From: JALENY01 sp036310185
GTDB lineage: Bacteria > Bacillota > Clostridia > Lachnospirales > Lachnospiraceae
Length of the DNA stretch: 64,000 bases
Direction of reading: 5' to 3'
NCBI GenBank assembly: GCA_036310185.1
Contig: JAXJSH010000033.1
Location: 3,126 to 67,125 of the forward strand
In this document: positions 44,244-53,276 of the stretch, one piece after another
Position numbering within the stretch: the stretch's first letter is position 1
Layout of the letters: the number at the start of each line of letters is the position of its first letter
Position numbers and translations under genes: made by a program
The notes under the pieces: generated by a model
Told to the model about the DNA's origin: nothing
The model's database searches: none
The model's input: the letters and a program-made list of their open reading frames with translations, nothing else

Positions 44244-46370
44244 GTGACATTATTTGAAACAGTATTTGCAGGAAATGATGCGGTTTATGGCCTTACAGAA
44301 GGTGCTATAGATCAGGCGATTGCACAGTACGGTGCAGATAAAGCTGTCAGCTTCCCGAACACAGCATACGCACTTCCGTGCTACTACGCTGTAACAGGTG
44401 TTAAAGTTACTACTTTAGCAGAGTTAAAAGAAGCTTTAGGCGTTGTTAAAACATTGATGACAAGAGAGAAAAAGACACATGACATCTTTATGTCCGGTGT
44501 TGCTACCGCTCTTTGCGCAGAATTTATTGAAGTATTAAAATATATCGACGGAGCTGCTCCATATGCTGAGCCGTGTTACGGACATCTTTCTGATGCAGTT
44601 ATCCGTGAGCTCGGTGTGCCGCTTGTAACGGGCGATATTCCGGGTGTAGCAGTTATCCTTGGCGCAGCAGCTTCCACAGAAGAAGCAGTTGATCTGGTAA
44701 AATCTTACCAGGCGCAGGGTATTCTTGTAACTCTGGTTGGCGATATCATTGACCAGATTGCAGAAGCAGGCATGAAAACAGGTGCTAACGTGCGTGTTAT
44801 TCCCCTTGGAAAAGACGTTACATCAGTTATCCATGTAGTATCAGTTGCACTTCGTGCAGCACTGATCTTCGGTAACGTAACACCGGGCGATGCAGCAGCA
44901 CTTATGGAATACACTATGAAACGTGTGCCGGCATTTGTTAATGCATTTGCTCCGCTGAACGAAGTTATCGTTGCCTGTGGTGCAGGTGCTATTGCACTTG
45001 GATTCCCGGTAATTACAAACCAGGCTGACGTTCCGAGAGTTCCGAAGAGCCTTATTTGCCAGACCGATGTATCCAAATGGAATGCAACCTCTCTGGAAGC
45101 ACGTGATATCAAGATCAAGATTACAAATATCGATATTCCGGTATCATTTGCATCCGCATTTGAAGGTGAGATCATCCGCCGCGGCGATATGCAGGTAGAA
45201 TTTGACGGTTCCCGTGTTGACTGTTTCGAGCTTGTTCAGTCCAAAGATTTAACAGAAGTTGAAGACCACAAGATCGAAGTGATCGGTCCGGACTTTGACT
45301 CTTTCGAAGTCGGAAGCAAACACTCCATCGGTTATGTGGTAGAAGTTGCGGGCAAAAACATGAATCCGGATTTCGAACCGGTATTTGAGCGTAAATTCCA
45401 CAGCTACATCAACTGTATCGAAGGCGTTATGCATACCGGTCAGCGTGATATGATCCGTGTTCGTATCAGCAAAGCTGCATATGATGCAGGTTTCCGTGCA
45501 AAACACATTGGTGAAGTTCTTTACGCTAAGATCAAAAATGAATTTGATGCAGTAGTTGATAAATGTCAGGTTAAGATTTACACAAATCCGGAGGACTGTA
45601 CAAAACTGCGTCATGAGCTGGCAATCCCGGCATTTGACAAACGTGATGACCGTCTGTCCTCACTGACGGATGAGTCCGTAGACGTATACTACAGCTGTAT
45701 CATGTGTCAGGCATTCTCACCGTCTCACGTATGTGTCGTTACTCCGGAAAGACTTGGTCTGTGCGGTGCCGTTTCATGGCTGGATGCAAAAGCAACCAAT
45801 GAACTGGATCCGGCAGGTCCGTGTCAGGTGATCACCAAAGAGCGTATGATCGATGAGAGAACCGGTGCATACGAAGACGTAAATGAAGCAGTTGCAAAAT
45901 TCTCACAGGGCGCTCTGGAAAAAGTTACACTGTACTCGATCATGGAAGATCCGATGACATCCTGTGGATGTTTCGAGTGTATCTGTGGTATCGAGCCGTT
46001 CTCCAACGGTGTAATCATTGCCAACCGTGAATACTCCGGTATGACTCCGCTTGGAATGACCTTCCCGGAACTGGCTTCTATGACCGGCGGCGGTGTTCAG
46101 ACACCTGGTTTCATGGGACATGGAAAACACTTCATCGCTTCCAAGAAGTTCATGAAAGCAGAAGGCGGTATTGAACGTATCGTATGGATGCCGAAAGAAC
46201 TGAAAGAAACCGTTGCAGAAAAACTGAATGCAACAGCAAAAGAACTGTATGGTATTGACAATTTCACAGACATGATCGGTGACGAAACCATTGCAGAAGA
46301 TCCGGAGACTCTGGTAGCATTCCTTACCGAAAAAGGACATCCGGCACTTGGCATGGATCCGATGATGTAA
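44244..46370 (+). CDS. acsB: Acetyl-CoA synthase (CO dehydrogenase/ACS beta subunit)
   Basis: 708 aa. ACS joins CO, the methyl of the corrinoid protein and CoA at a Ni-Ni-[4Fe-4S] A-cluster. Cluster cysteines have the right spacing: C-x2-C-x8-C-x9-C in CIMCQAFSPSHVC to GLCGAV (residues about 491-513), then C-G-C (TSCGCFE, about 574-576) for the distal nickel. The start is GTG 44244 behind GGAGG. The three-domain length is normal for bacterial ACS. Confidence 0.96.
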   Translation: MTLFETVFAGNDAVYGLTEGAIDQAIAQYGADKAVSFPNTAYALPCYYAVTGVKVTTLAELKEALGVVKTLMTREKKTHDIFMSGVATALCAEFIEVLKYIDGAAPYAEPCYGHLSDAVIRELGVPLVTGDIPGVAVILGAAASTEEAVDLVKSYQAQGILVTLVGDIIDQIAEAGMKTGANVRVIPLGKDVTSVIHVVSVALRAALIFGNVTPGDAAALMEYTMKRVPAFVNAFAPLNEVIVACGAGAIALGFPVITNQADVPRVPKSLICQTDVSKWNATSLEARDIKIKITNIDIPVSFASAFEGEIIRRGDMQVEFDGSRVDCFELVQSKDLTEVEDHKIEVIGPDFDSFEVGSKHSIGYVVEVAGKNMNPDFEPVFERKFHSYINCIEGVMHTGQRDMIRVRISKAAYDAGFRAKHIGEVLYAKIKNEFDAVVDKCQVKIYTNPEDCTKLRHELAIPAFDKRDDRLSSLTDESVDVYYSCIMCQAFSPSHVCVVTPERLGLCGAVSWLDAKATNELDPAGPCQVITKERMIDERTGAYEDVNEAVAKFSQGALEKVTLYSIMEDPMTSCGCFECICGIEPFSNGVIIANREYSGMTPLGMTFPELASMTGGGVQTPGFMGHGKHFIASKKFMKAEGGIERIVWMPKELKETVAEKLNATAKELYGIDNFTDMIGDETIAEDPETLVAFLTEKGHPALGMDPMM

Positions 46371-46386
46371 TAAAAATACCTGCGCG

Positions 46387-46409
46387 GTATCCGGCAGAAT
46401 GCCGGATAC
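46387..46409 (+). other. Strong hairpin between acsB and acsD
   Basis: Perfect ten-bp stem GTATCCGGCA (46387-46396) with TGCCGGATAC (46400-46409) and a three-base loop. A T-run starts only ten bases later, so it could be a partial terminator, or an mRNA end protecting the upstream transcript. Confidence 0.65.
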
Positions 46410-46505
46410 TGCTCAGGGTTTTCTCGTGTATATGGCACAGGCTGAAATGTCTGCGGTGCGCGGTATGATTTTTGTTGCCTTTTTAACAGAAAAGTATATG
46501 CAGCA

Positions 46506-46535
46506 TTGTCAATAGAGCCTGTGATGTAGTATAAT
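46506..46535 (+). promoter_or_regulatory. Internal promoter before acsD
   Basis: TTGTCA (46506-46511), 18-bp spacer, TATAAT (46530-46535), 36 bp from the acsD start. With the hairpin upstream it would let acsDCE be made independently of acsAB. Confidence 0.6.
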
Positions 46536-46570
46536 CTAAGAAAGAAAATTTATAAAGGAGGCTAATAAAA

Positions 46571-47512
46571 ATGCCGTTTAATCACAAACCACAAAAGTTT
46601 AATGCATCTATCAATACTGTTGAAATCGGATGTGGGGATAAAGCTATTACTTTAGGCGGAGAAAATACATTTCCGTTCTACACATTCGATGCACCCCTTG
46701 CCAACACACCGAAAATCGGCGTAGAAATTTCTGATATGGGTCTGGAAGGAGAACCGGCAGGTGTAGTTGCATACTACGGCGAAGGTGCTTCTTACGCAGA
46801 AATGGCAAAAAAAGCAGCCGCTATGGAAGGTGCAGATTTTGTATGCCTGAAACTGGAAGGTGGAGATCCTAACGGTGCTAATAAGAGCATTGATGAACTG
46901 ATCGCAATCGTAAAAGAGGTTGGTGAAGCAATCGATACTCCTTTAGTCGTAGAAGGGTGTAAAAACGTAGAGAAAGACGCTGAATTATTACCGAAAGTAG
47001 CAGAAGCTTTAGAAGGCAAAAATGTTCTTGTAATGTCTGCAAAAGAAGAAAACTACAAAGCCGTTGGCGCAGCAGCCGGTCTTGCTTACAAACAGAAAGT
47101 CGGCGCTGAGTCCGCAGTAGATATCAACCTTGCAAAACAGCTGAACGTTGTAACAACACAGCTTGGTGTTGACGCAAAGAGCATCGTTATGAACGTTGGT
47201 TCCGCAGCAGCCGGATATGGTTTTGAGTACGTAGTATCCACTATGGATCGAATCAAAGGTGCTGCTTTATCACAGGGCGATGCAATGCTTCAGATGCCTA
47301 TTATCACACCGGTAGCAGACGAATGCTGGAATGTAAAAGAAGCAACCGCTTCCGAAGCAGATATGCCAGCATGGGGTCCGGCAGAAGAGCGTGGAATTAA
47401 GATGGAAATCGTAACTGCAGCTGCAGTTCTGGCTTCCGGTTCTGACGCTGTTTTACTGAAACACCCGCAGTCCGTTGCAACTGTTGCAAAAATGATTAAG
47501 GAACTCGCTTAA
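46571..47512 (+). CDS. acsD: Corrinoid/iron-sulfur protein small subunit
   Basis: 313 aa TIM-barrel subunit (CdhD-like) that partners AcsC in carrying the methyl group on a corrinoid. Visible family blocks are GGENTFPFYTFDAPLANTPKIGVEISDMG (residues about 26-54) and LKLEGGDPNGANKSIDELIAIV. It has its own promoter and lies 26 bp before acsC. Confidence 0.93.
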   Translation: MPFNHKPQKFNASINTVEIGCGDKAITLGGENTFPFYTFDAPLANTPKIGVEISDMGLEGEPAGVVAYYGEGASYAEMAKKAAAMEGADFVCLKLEGGDPNGANKSIDELIAIVKEVGEAIDTPLVVEGCKNVEKDAELLPKVAEALEGKNVLVMSAKEENYKAVGAAAGLAYKQKVGAESAVDINLAKQLNVVTTQLGVDAKSIVMNVGSAAAGYGFEYVVSTMDRIKGAALSQGDAMLQMPIITPVADECWNVKEATASEADMPAWGPAEERGIKMEIVTAAAVLASGSDAVLLKHPQSVATVAKMIKELA

Positions 47513-47538
47513 TTAGGATAATAGGAGGATAAATAACT

Positions 47539-48882
47539 ATGGCTTTAAATGGTATTCAGATTTTTAAATTGACACCAAAAAAGAACTGTAAAGAGTGTGG
47601 ATGCCCGACTTGTATGGCATTTTCCATGAAAGTTGCTCAGGGTGCTATGGACATCAGCGCATGTCCGCACATGTCCCAGGATGCAATTGATTCCCTTTCT
47701 GAGGCAACTGCTCCGCCAATGAAAACAATCAAAGTTGGCGCAGGCGAAAATGAGTGCTCTCTTGGAGGAGAAACGGTTCTGTTCCGTCATGACAAAACAT
47801 TCGTAAGCAAAACACAGTATGCAGCTGCAGTGTGCAGCTGTATGGATGATGCGGAAATGGATGCTGCGCTGGAAGCAGCTAAAGTAGTTGACTATGATCG
47901 TATCGGTGAAAGAATGCACGTAGAGATGATCTATGTAAACTATGCAGGCAACGGTGCAGACAAATATGTTGAAGCTGTTAAGAAAGCAGCAGCTGCAGGC
48001 CGTACTTTGGTACTGTCCTGTACTGATGTTGATGCAGCAAAAGCAGCTGTAGAAGTTTGCAAAGATGCAAAACCGATCTTAGATGGTGCGGATGCTTCCA
48101 ACTATGAAGCAATGAACGCTGTTGCAACCGCAGCCGGTGTTGTTCTCGGTGTAAGAGGCAAAGACGTAAACGAACTGTATGATACTGTAGCAGCGATCGA
48201 AAAACTTGGAAATAAAAACCTGGTTATCGACACAACAATGGCTACAGTCAAAGATACATATGCAGCAACTGTTATGGCAAGAAGAGCAGCAATCAAAGAT
48301 GAAGACAGAACCTTCGGTTATCCGTCCATCGTTAATCTGGCAGCTCTTGCAGGCGATGATACTTATCTGCAGGCAGCTCTGGCTTCCGTATTTACCATGA
48401 AATACGGTTCAATCGTAGTTATGAGCGCTATGACATATGCAGATGCTCTTCCGCTGTATGGCTTAAGACAGAACGTATTTACCGATCCGCAGAAACCGAT
48501 GAAAGTTGCACCGGGCATCTACCCGATCAACGGAGCAGATGAAAATTCCATCTGCCTGACAACGGTAGACTTCGCACTTACCTACTTCGTAGTAAGCGGC
48601 GAGCTGGAGCGCTCCGGTGTTCCGTGTAACCTGGTGATCAGCGATGCAGGCGGATTATCCGTACTTACCGCATGGGCTGCCGGCAAACTTTCTTCCACAA
48701 CTGTTTCTGATTACATCAAAGCAGAAGTTGAGCCGAAAGTAGCATGCAGAAAACTGGTTATCCCAGGTAAAGTTGCTGTATTAAAGGGCGATATCGAAGC
48801 AAAACTTCCGGGATGGGAAGTGATCGTTGGCCCGAGAGAAGCAGCTGATCTGGTTAAATTCTTAAAAGATTTGACCGCTTAA
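47539..48882 (+). CDS. acsC: Corrinoid/iron-sulfur protein large subunit
   Basis: 447 aa. The N-terminal [4Fe-4S] domain has CKECGCPTCMAFSMKVAQG...ACP (residues about 16-43), used for reductive activation of cobalt; a TIM barrel and a C-terminal corrinoid-binding Rossmann domain (GDIEAKLPGWEVIVGPREAADL) follow. It accepts methyl from AcsE and gives it to AcsB. Confidence 0.94.
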   Translation: MALNGIQIFKLTPKKNCKECGCPTCMAFSMKVAQGAMDISACPHMSQDAIDSLSEATAPPMKTIKVGAGENECSLGGETVLFRHDKTFVSKTQYAAAVCSCMDDAEMDAALEAAKVVDYDRIGERMHVEMIYVNYAGNGADKYVEAVKKAAAAGRTLVLSCTDVDAAKAAVEVCKDAKPILDGADASNYEAMNAVATAAGVVLGVRGKDVNELYDTVAAIEKLGNKNLVIDTTMATVKDTYAATVMARRAAIKDEDRTFGYPSIVNLAALAGDDTYLQAALASVFTMKYGSIVVMSAMTYADALPLYGLRQNVFTDPQKPMKVAPGIYPINGADENSICLTTVDFALTYFVVSGELERSGVPCNLVISDAGGLSVLTAWAAGKLSSTTVSDYIKAEVEPKVACRKLVIPGKVAVLKGDIEAKLPGWEVIVGPREAADLVKFLKDLTA

Positions 48883-48900
48883 TTTAAAATTGAATAATTG

Positions 48901-48923
48901 CCCTGCGGGAATTTCCCGCAGGG
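48901..48923 (+). other. Intercistronic hairpin between acsC and acsE
   Basis: Perfect ten-bp stem CCCTGCGGGA (48901-48910) with TCCCGCAGGG (48914-48923). No T-run follows. Likely an mRNA-stability or processing element that uncouples acsE level from acsC. Confidence 0.65.
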
Positions 48924-48964
48924 AACACAGGAGATAGAAAATCATAATTTAAAGGAGAAAAACT

Positions 48965-49750
48965 ATGGCTAAATTCGTTACAATTGGTGAAAGAATTCAC
49001 TGTATTTCCCCGTCTATCAGAAAAGCAATGGAAACACGCGATCCGGAACCGATCCTGAAAAGAGCAAAAGAACAGATTGCTGCAGGTGCTACATATCTTG
49101 ACGTAAACATCGGACCGGCTGAAAACGATGGTGAAGAACTGATGAAATGGGCTGTACAGCTGATCCAGTCTGAGTGCGACAATATTCCGCTGGCTCTGGA
49201 TACTGCTAATACAAAAGCTATTGAAGCTGGTATCTCCGTATACAACAGAAGCAAAGGAAAACCAATCGTTAACTCCGCAGATGCAGGCGGAAGAATTGAA
49301 AATATTGACCTTGCAGCAGCAAACGATGCTATTGTTATCGCTCTTTGCTCTGCAGAAGGTATCGCAGCTGACAACGACGAGCGTATGATGCACTGCCAGA
49401 ACATGCTGGAGCGTGGCCTTATGCTTGGTATGGAAGCAGAAGATCTGTGGTTTGACCCGTTATTCCTGGTAGTAAAAGGTATGCAGGACAAACAGATGCA
49501 GGTTCTTGAAGCAATCAAGATGTTCTCTGATATGGGCCTGAATTCTACCGGCGGTCTCTCCAATAACTCCAACGGTATGCCGAAACATATCAGACCGATC
49601 ATGGATTCTGCACTGGTAGCTATGGCTATGATGAATGGTCTTACTTCTGCTATCGTAAATCCGTGCGATCTGAGACTGATGGAAACTATTAAATCCTGCG
49701 ATATTTTCAAAAACAACACATTATACGCAGATTCTTACTTAGAGATCTAA
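48965..49750 (+). CDS. acsE: Methyl-THF:corrinoid/iron-sulfur protein methyltransferase
   Basis: 261 aa pterin-binding TIM-barrel enzyme moving the methyl from 5-methyl-THF to cobalt of AcsCD. The N-terminal IGERIHCISPSI, the pterin-binding GATYLDVNIGPAENDGEE (residues about 40-57) and STGGLSNNSNGMP (about 198-210) are diagnostic. Followed by acsV after 16 bp. Confidence 0.95.
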   Translation: MAKFVTIGERIHCISPSIRKAMETRDPEPILKRAKEQIAAGATYLDVNIGPAENDGEELMKWAVQLIQSECDNIPLALDTANTKAIEAGISVYNRSKGKPIVNSADAGGRIENIDLAAANDAIVIALCSAEGIAADNDERMMHCQNMLERGLMLGMEAEDLWFDPLFLVVKGMQDKQMQVLEAIKMFSDMGLNSTGGLSNNSNGMPKHIRPIMDSALVAMAMMNGLTSAIVNPCDLRLMETIKSCDIFKNNTLYADSYLEI

Positions 49751-49766
49751 TCAGAAGGAGTAACCT

Positions 49767-51692
49767 ATGCCACAAGTAACATTTCGATTTGAAGAAGGAG
49801 AAGACGTTGTTATATTTGCTACAAAAGGGGATAACCTGCTGGAGATCGCCCGGGATGCCAATGTAGCAATTGATGCTCCCTGTTCCGGAAATGCATCCTG
49901 CGGAAAATGCAAAGTACGTCTGGTAGAGGGAGAACTTGATTCTCAGAAAACACGTCATATTACGGACGAGGAGTATGCACAGGGCTGGAGACTTTCCTGT
50001 GTCAGCAAAATTTCCGGTGATGTGACCGTACTGGTGCCGGATATTGCGTCTGCTTACCGCGGGAGAATGAAAGTGGCAGATTTGAGTTCGCCGGAAGAAA
50101 TCGCGATTTTTGAACAGGCGAAACAGGATGTGGAAGCAGCAGGTCTTACCTTAAAAAATAATCTGGAACTGCTGGATCTGGAAGTAAACGAACCGACGCT
50201 TGATGATACGATGCCGGACAATGAGCGTCTCGAATGGGCCATTCAGGCAGCAACGGGACTTGAAAAAGTCTGGATACCATACGGGGTATTGAGAAAAATG
50301 CCGGATGTATTTCGGGAAAATGGCTTTAAGTTCAGGGTTTTGATTCAGAAAGCGAAGAAAAGTGTATTCGTTTACGACATTTTTCCACAGGATGCAAATA
50401 TAATAGCAGGCGGACTGGTAGTGGATATCGGTACCACCACCGTATCCGCACTGCTGATCAATATGTTAAACGGTGAGGTGCTTGCAAAGGCATCCACCGG
50501 AAATGGTCAGATTCGTTATGGTGCAGATGTGATCAACCGTATTATCGGGTCTACAAAGCCGGGCGGAAAAGAACGTCTGCAAAAGGCGATTATTGATGAA
50601 ACACTGAATCCGCTGATCATGCAGATGTGTAAAGCGGCAAAATTTAAGCCAAAGTGGATTTACCGTGCAAGTATTGCATGCAATACGACCATGAACCATC
50701 TGCTGCTTGGCATTAATTCAGATCCGATCCGTATGGAGCCGTATATTCCGACGTTTTTTAAAACCAATTCGGTCTATGCTTCGGATCTTCACCTGAAGAT
50801 CAATCCGGATGCACATATTATTCTTGCGCCGAACATCGGAAGTTATGTAGGCGGAGATATTACAGCCGGAACGCTGGTAAGTATGATCTGGAATCGTCCG
50901 GAATTTTCACTTTTCATTGACCTTGGAACCAATGGGGAACTTGTATTCGGCAATTCTGATTTTATGATGAGCTGTGCATGTTCCGCGGGTCCCGCGTTTG
51001 AAGGCGGAGACATCAGCTGCGGTATGCGGGCAACGGACGGAGCCATTGAGGCATGTACCATTGACCGGGAGACCATGGAACCATCCTATGCGGTTGTTGG
51101 TGAGCCGGGTACAAAGCCCATTGGTCTTTGTGGATCCGGAATCATCGATGTGATCAGTGAACTTTTTTCCACTGGCATCATCAATCCAAAAGGAAAGTTC
51201 GTTCGTGACGGCAGACGTGTAAAGCGTGATGAGCTGGGACGGGGCAGTTATGTACTGGCGTTTTCGGATGAAGCGGATTCGGTAAAAGATGTGGAGATCA
51301 CAGAAACCGACATTGACAGTTTTATTCGTGCAAAAGGTGCTATTTTTTCTGCAATCCGTACCATGCTGGCATCATTGGATTTTGATATATCCATGATCGA
51401 AGATGTATATGTGGCCGGAGGAATCGGAAGCGGAATCAATATGAGAAATGCGGTAAAGATCGGCATGTTCCCGGATATCCCGCTGGAAAAATTCCATTAC
51501 ATCGGCAATTCGTCTCTGTGCGGTGCATATGCAATGCTTTTATCTACCGATGCAGAGCGGAAGACTTATGAACTGGCACGGAATATGACGTATCTGGAAC
51601 TCAGTACAATACCGACTTATATGGATGAGTTTGTGGCATGCTGTTTTATACCGCATACAGATGCTTCACTTTTTCCAAGCCTGACCCCGTAA
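49767..51692 (+). CDS. acsV: Reductive activator of the corrinoid protein (RACo-type, ASKHA ATPase)
   Basis: 641 aa. The N-terminal [2Fe-2S] ferredoxin domain has C-x5-C-x2-C in CSGNASCGKC (residues about 37-46) plus Cys near 76. A linker and a large ASKHA-fold ATPase domain follow, with VDIGTTTVSALLI (phosphate 1, about 222-234), DLGTNGELVFG and VYVAGGIGSGINM. It uses ATP to reduce Co(II) to Co(I) when AcsCD is oxidised. Normal for an acetogen cluster at this place. Confidence 0.92.
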   Translation: MPQVTFRFEEGEDVVIFATKGDNLLEIARDANVAIDAPCSGNASCGKCKVRLVEGELDSQKTRHITDEEYAQGWRLSCVSKISGDVTVLVPDIASAYRGRMKVADLSSPEEIAIFEQAKQDVEAAGLTLKNNLELLDLEVNEPTLDDTMPDNERLEWAIQAATGLEKVWIPYGVLRKMPDVFRENGFKFRVLIQKAKKSVFVYDIFPQDANIIAGGLVVDIGTTTVSALLINMLNGEVLAKASTGNGQIRYGADVINRIIGSTKPGGKERLQKAIIDETLNPLIMQMCKAAKFKPKWIYRASIACNTTMNHLLLGINSDPIRMEPYIPTFFKTNSVYASDLHLKINPDAHIILAPNIGSYVGGDITAGTLVSMIWNRPEFSLFIDLGTNGELVFGNSDFMMSCACSAGPAFEGGDISCGMRATDGAIEACTIDRETMEPSYAVVGEPGTKPIGLCGSGIIDVISELFSTGIINPKGKFVRDGRRVKRDELGRGSYVLAFSDEADSVKDVEITETDIDSFIRAKGAIFSAIRTMLASLDFDISMIEDVYVAGGIGSGINMRNAVKIGMFPDIPLEKFHYIGNSSLCGAYAMLLSTDAERKTYELARNMTYLELSTIPTYMDEFVACCFIPHTDASLFPSLTP

Positions 51693-51765
51693 GGGTGTCA
51701 TAAGGATATTCCCGCAGGGGAATTCCAAAATCTGACTTAAATTTTAAAACTAAGGGAGTAAACCA

Positions 51766-52395
51766 ATGGAATACGCAAAGGACAATCTGGAAAGAGTCCC
51801 ATTTGAACATTATCTGTCAATGTTCCAGCAAGCGGATCCCGTAGAAATAGGCAAAAGAACAAACGTGCCATATGACAGTGAACGACAGTGTTTCACAATC
51901 CGTATGATGAATACTGTTTATGAAGTAACCTGGCCGGATTTTCAGGTTGGTCACCTGGAAGAAAGTGCCGGATATTATCCGCTGGAAGATATGGCAAAAG
52001 CAAAAATACTGGTTCTCCGGTATTTGTTGGAGGGTTGTTATGCACCAGCCACCGGAAAATATTTCACCTATCGTGAGATGCCCTGGGGGGAAGTGTATTT
52101 CAAACAATTCCAGGGCCGCTGTATTATGCGTCTCGCATTTGGCTTTGGAAATAAACTGCAGAAATTCTCGGAAGTGATGGAAAAACTGGGAGCAGAAAAG
52201 CGTACGGATGGCGACTGTTCTTACGAGCTGGAACTTCTGGAAGGCCTGTATCTTAGATTTATCCTGTGGGAGGGGGATGACGAGTTCCCGCCGTCGGCCC
52301 AGATCCTGTTCAGTGATAATTTCCCGGTGGCATTCGCCGGTGAAGATATGGCTGTTGTGGGTGATATAACCATAGGTACATTTAAGAAACTGTAA
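51766..52395 (+). CDS. DUF3786 domain protein
   Basis: 209 aa soluble protein of unknown function. It starts MEYAKDNLERVPFEHYLSMF and has the motif ITVTWPDFQV-like (YEVTWPDFQVGHLEE), LLRYLLEG and FPPSAQILFSDNFPVAFAGEDMAVVGDI near the end, the DUF3786 pattern. No cysteine clusters or membrane segments. It lies between acsV and the folate-transporter riboswitch; members recur in carbonyl-branch clusters, so a helper role for corrinoid or folate handling is plausible but unproven. Confidence 0.75.
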   Translation: MEYAKDNLERVPFEHYLSMFQQADPVEIGKRTNVPYDSERQCFTIRMMNTVYEVTWPDFQVGHLEESAGYYPLEDMAKAKILVLRYLLEGCYAPATGKYFTYREMPWGEVYFKQFQGRCIMRLAFGFGNKLQKFSEVMEKLGAEKRTDGDCSYELELLEGLYLRFILWEGDDEFPPSAQILFSDNFPVAFAGEDMAVVGDITIGTFKKL

Positions 52396-52420
52396 CCATA
52401 AGATAAGTTGTAAACTGGAT

Positions 52421-52516
52421 ATAGTAGAGTAGGTATTACGCGTCAAGTGTCATGGGATGGGAAGTTGTTCATGAACGAAGGTGAAATCCACGATGTGATA
52501 CCGCATCCGCTACTGC
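52421..52516 (+). promoter_or_regulatory. THF riboswitch (folate) upstream of folT
   Basis: Matches the THF-I aptamer layout: 5' AGTAG (52423-52427) closes with CTACT (52510-52514), inside are GGTATTACGCGTCAAGTG, CATGGGATGGG, ACGAAGG and the conserved GGTGAAATC...GTGATACCGCATCCGC. Further on, 52539-52558 forms a hairpin and 52571-52593 (CATAACAG with CTGTTATG, then CCGTTTT) is a likely terminator-type expression platform. Binding of reduced folate should lower folT expression. Confidence 0.88.
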
Positions 52517-52570
52517 ATTGAAGTGGTTCATTCTCTTTGGTGTAGTCCCTACTATACCAAAACCCCGGGT

Positions 52571-52600
52571 CATAACAGATGTTGACTGTTATGCCGTTTT
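52571..52600 (+). terminator. Expression-platform hairpin of the THF riboswitch
   Basis: Eight-bp stem CATAACAG (52571-52578) with CTGTTATG (52586-52593) followed by CCGTTTT, 25 bases before the folT start. Confidence 0.55.
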
Positions 52601-52625
52601 GTACATTGAAAGGAGAATATGAACC

Positions 52626-53204
52626 ATGAAACAAATTAACACAAAAGTGCTTGCTTATGCTGGAGTACTGATCGCGATGAATGTAGTTTTGGTACGTGTT
52701 GTGGCCATCAACATTGGCCCGGATCTGCGTATCACAGTAGGAAACGTTCCTGTTATTCTGGCCAGTCTCTGGTTTGGTCCGGTCATCGGAGCAGCCTGCG
52801 GTGGACTTGGTGATCTGATCGGATGTATTTTATCCGGATACGCACCGATTCCGCTTTTGCTGGTATCTTCCGTTCTGACAGGATTTTTACCTTATTTCTT
52901 TAAGAAATTCATAGTAAAAGGTATTTCAGACAGCAAGAACAAAGCCGGTATATACGGTATGGGATTGGTACGTATGCTGGTGATGATGGCAATCGTGAAT
53001 CTGATCACATCGCAGGGCTTTTCCACACTTGGACTTGCCCAGTATACAGGAATTACCTTTACGGCAGAATTCCTGATCCGTCTGCCTCAGAGCATACTGC
53101 TGACAATTACAAACAGCATTCTTGTATTATTGCTCTATGCAAGTCCGGTAACATCTTTTGTGGTAAACAGCACGCGCCCGGTAAAAGCGCAGGCTGCAAA
53201 CTGA
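52626..53204 (+). CDS. folT: Folate ECF transporter S component
   Basis: 192 aa, about six membrane segments. The N-terminal LAYAGVLIAMNVVLVRV and the GPVIGAACGGLGDLIGCILSGYAPIP block (residues about 57-82) mark an ECF S component of the FolT type. The energy-coupling ATPases and EcfT are elsewhere. The THF riboswitch upstream confirms folate as the substrate. Its position in the acs cluster supplies THF for the methyl branch. Confidence 0.87.
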   Translation: MKQINTKVLAYAGVLIAMNVVLVRVVAINIGPDLRITVGNVPVILASLWFGPVIGAACGGLGDLIGCILSGYAPIPLLLVSSVLTGFLPYFFKKFIVKGISDSKNKAGIYGMGLVRMLVMMAIVNLITSQGFSTLGLAQYTGITFTAEFLIRLPQSILLTITNSILVLLLYASPVTSFVVNSTRPVKAQAAN

Positions 53205-53276
53205 TCTGAATATAAGGCGAAAGCTTTATATAAATTAATTTTAATGCGCAAAGTGAAAATAAGGAGGTAACACAAA

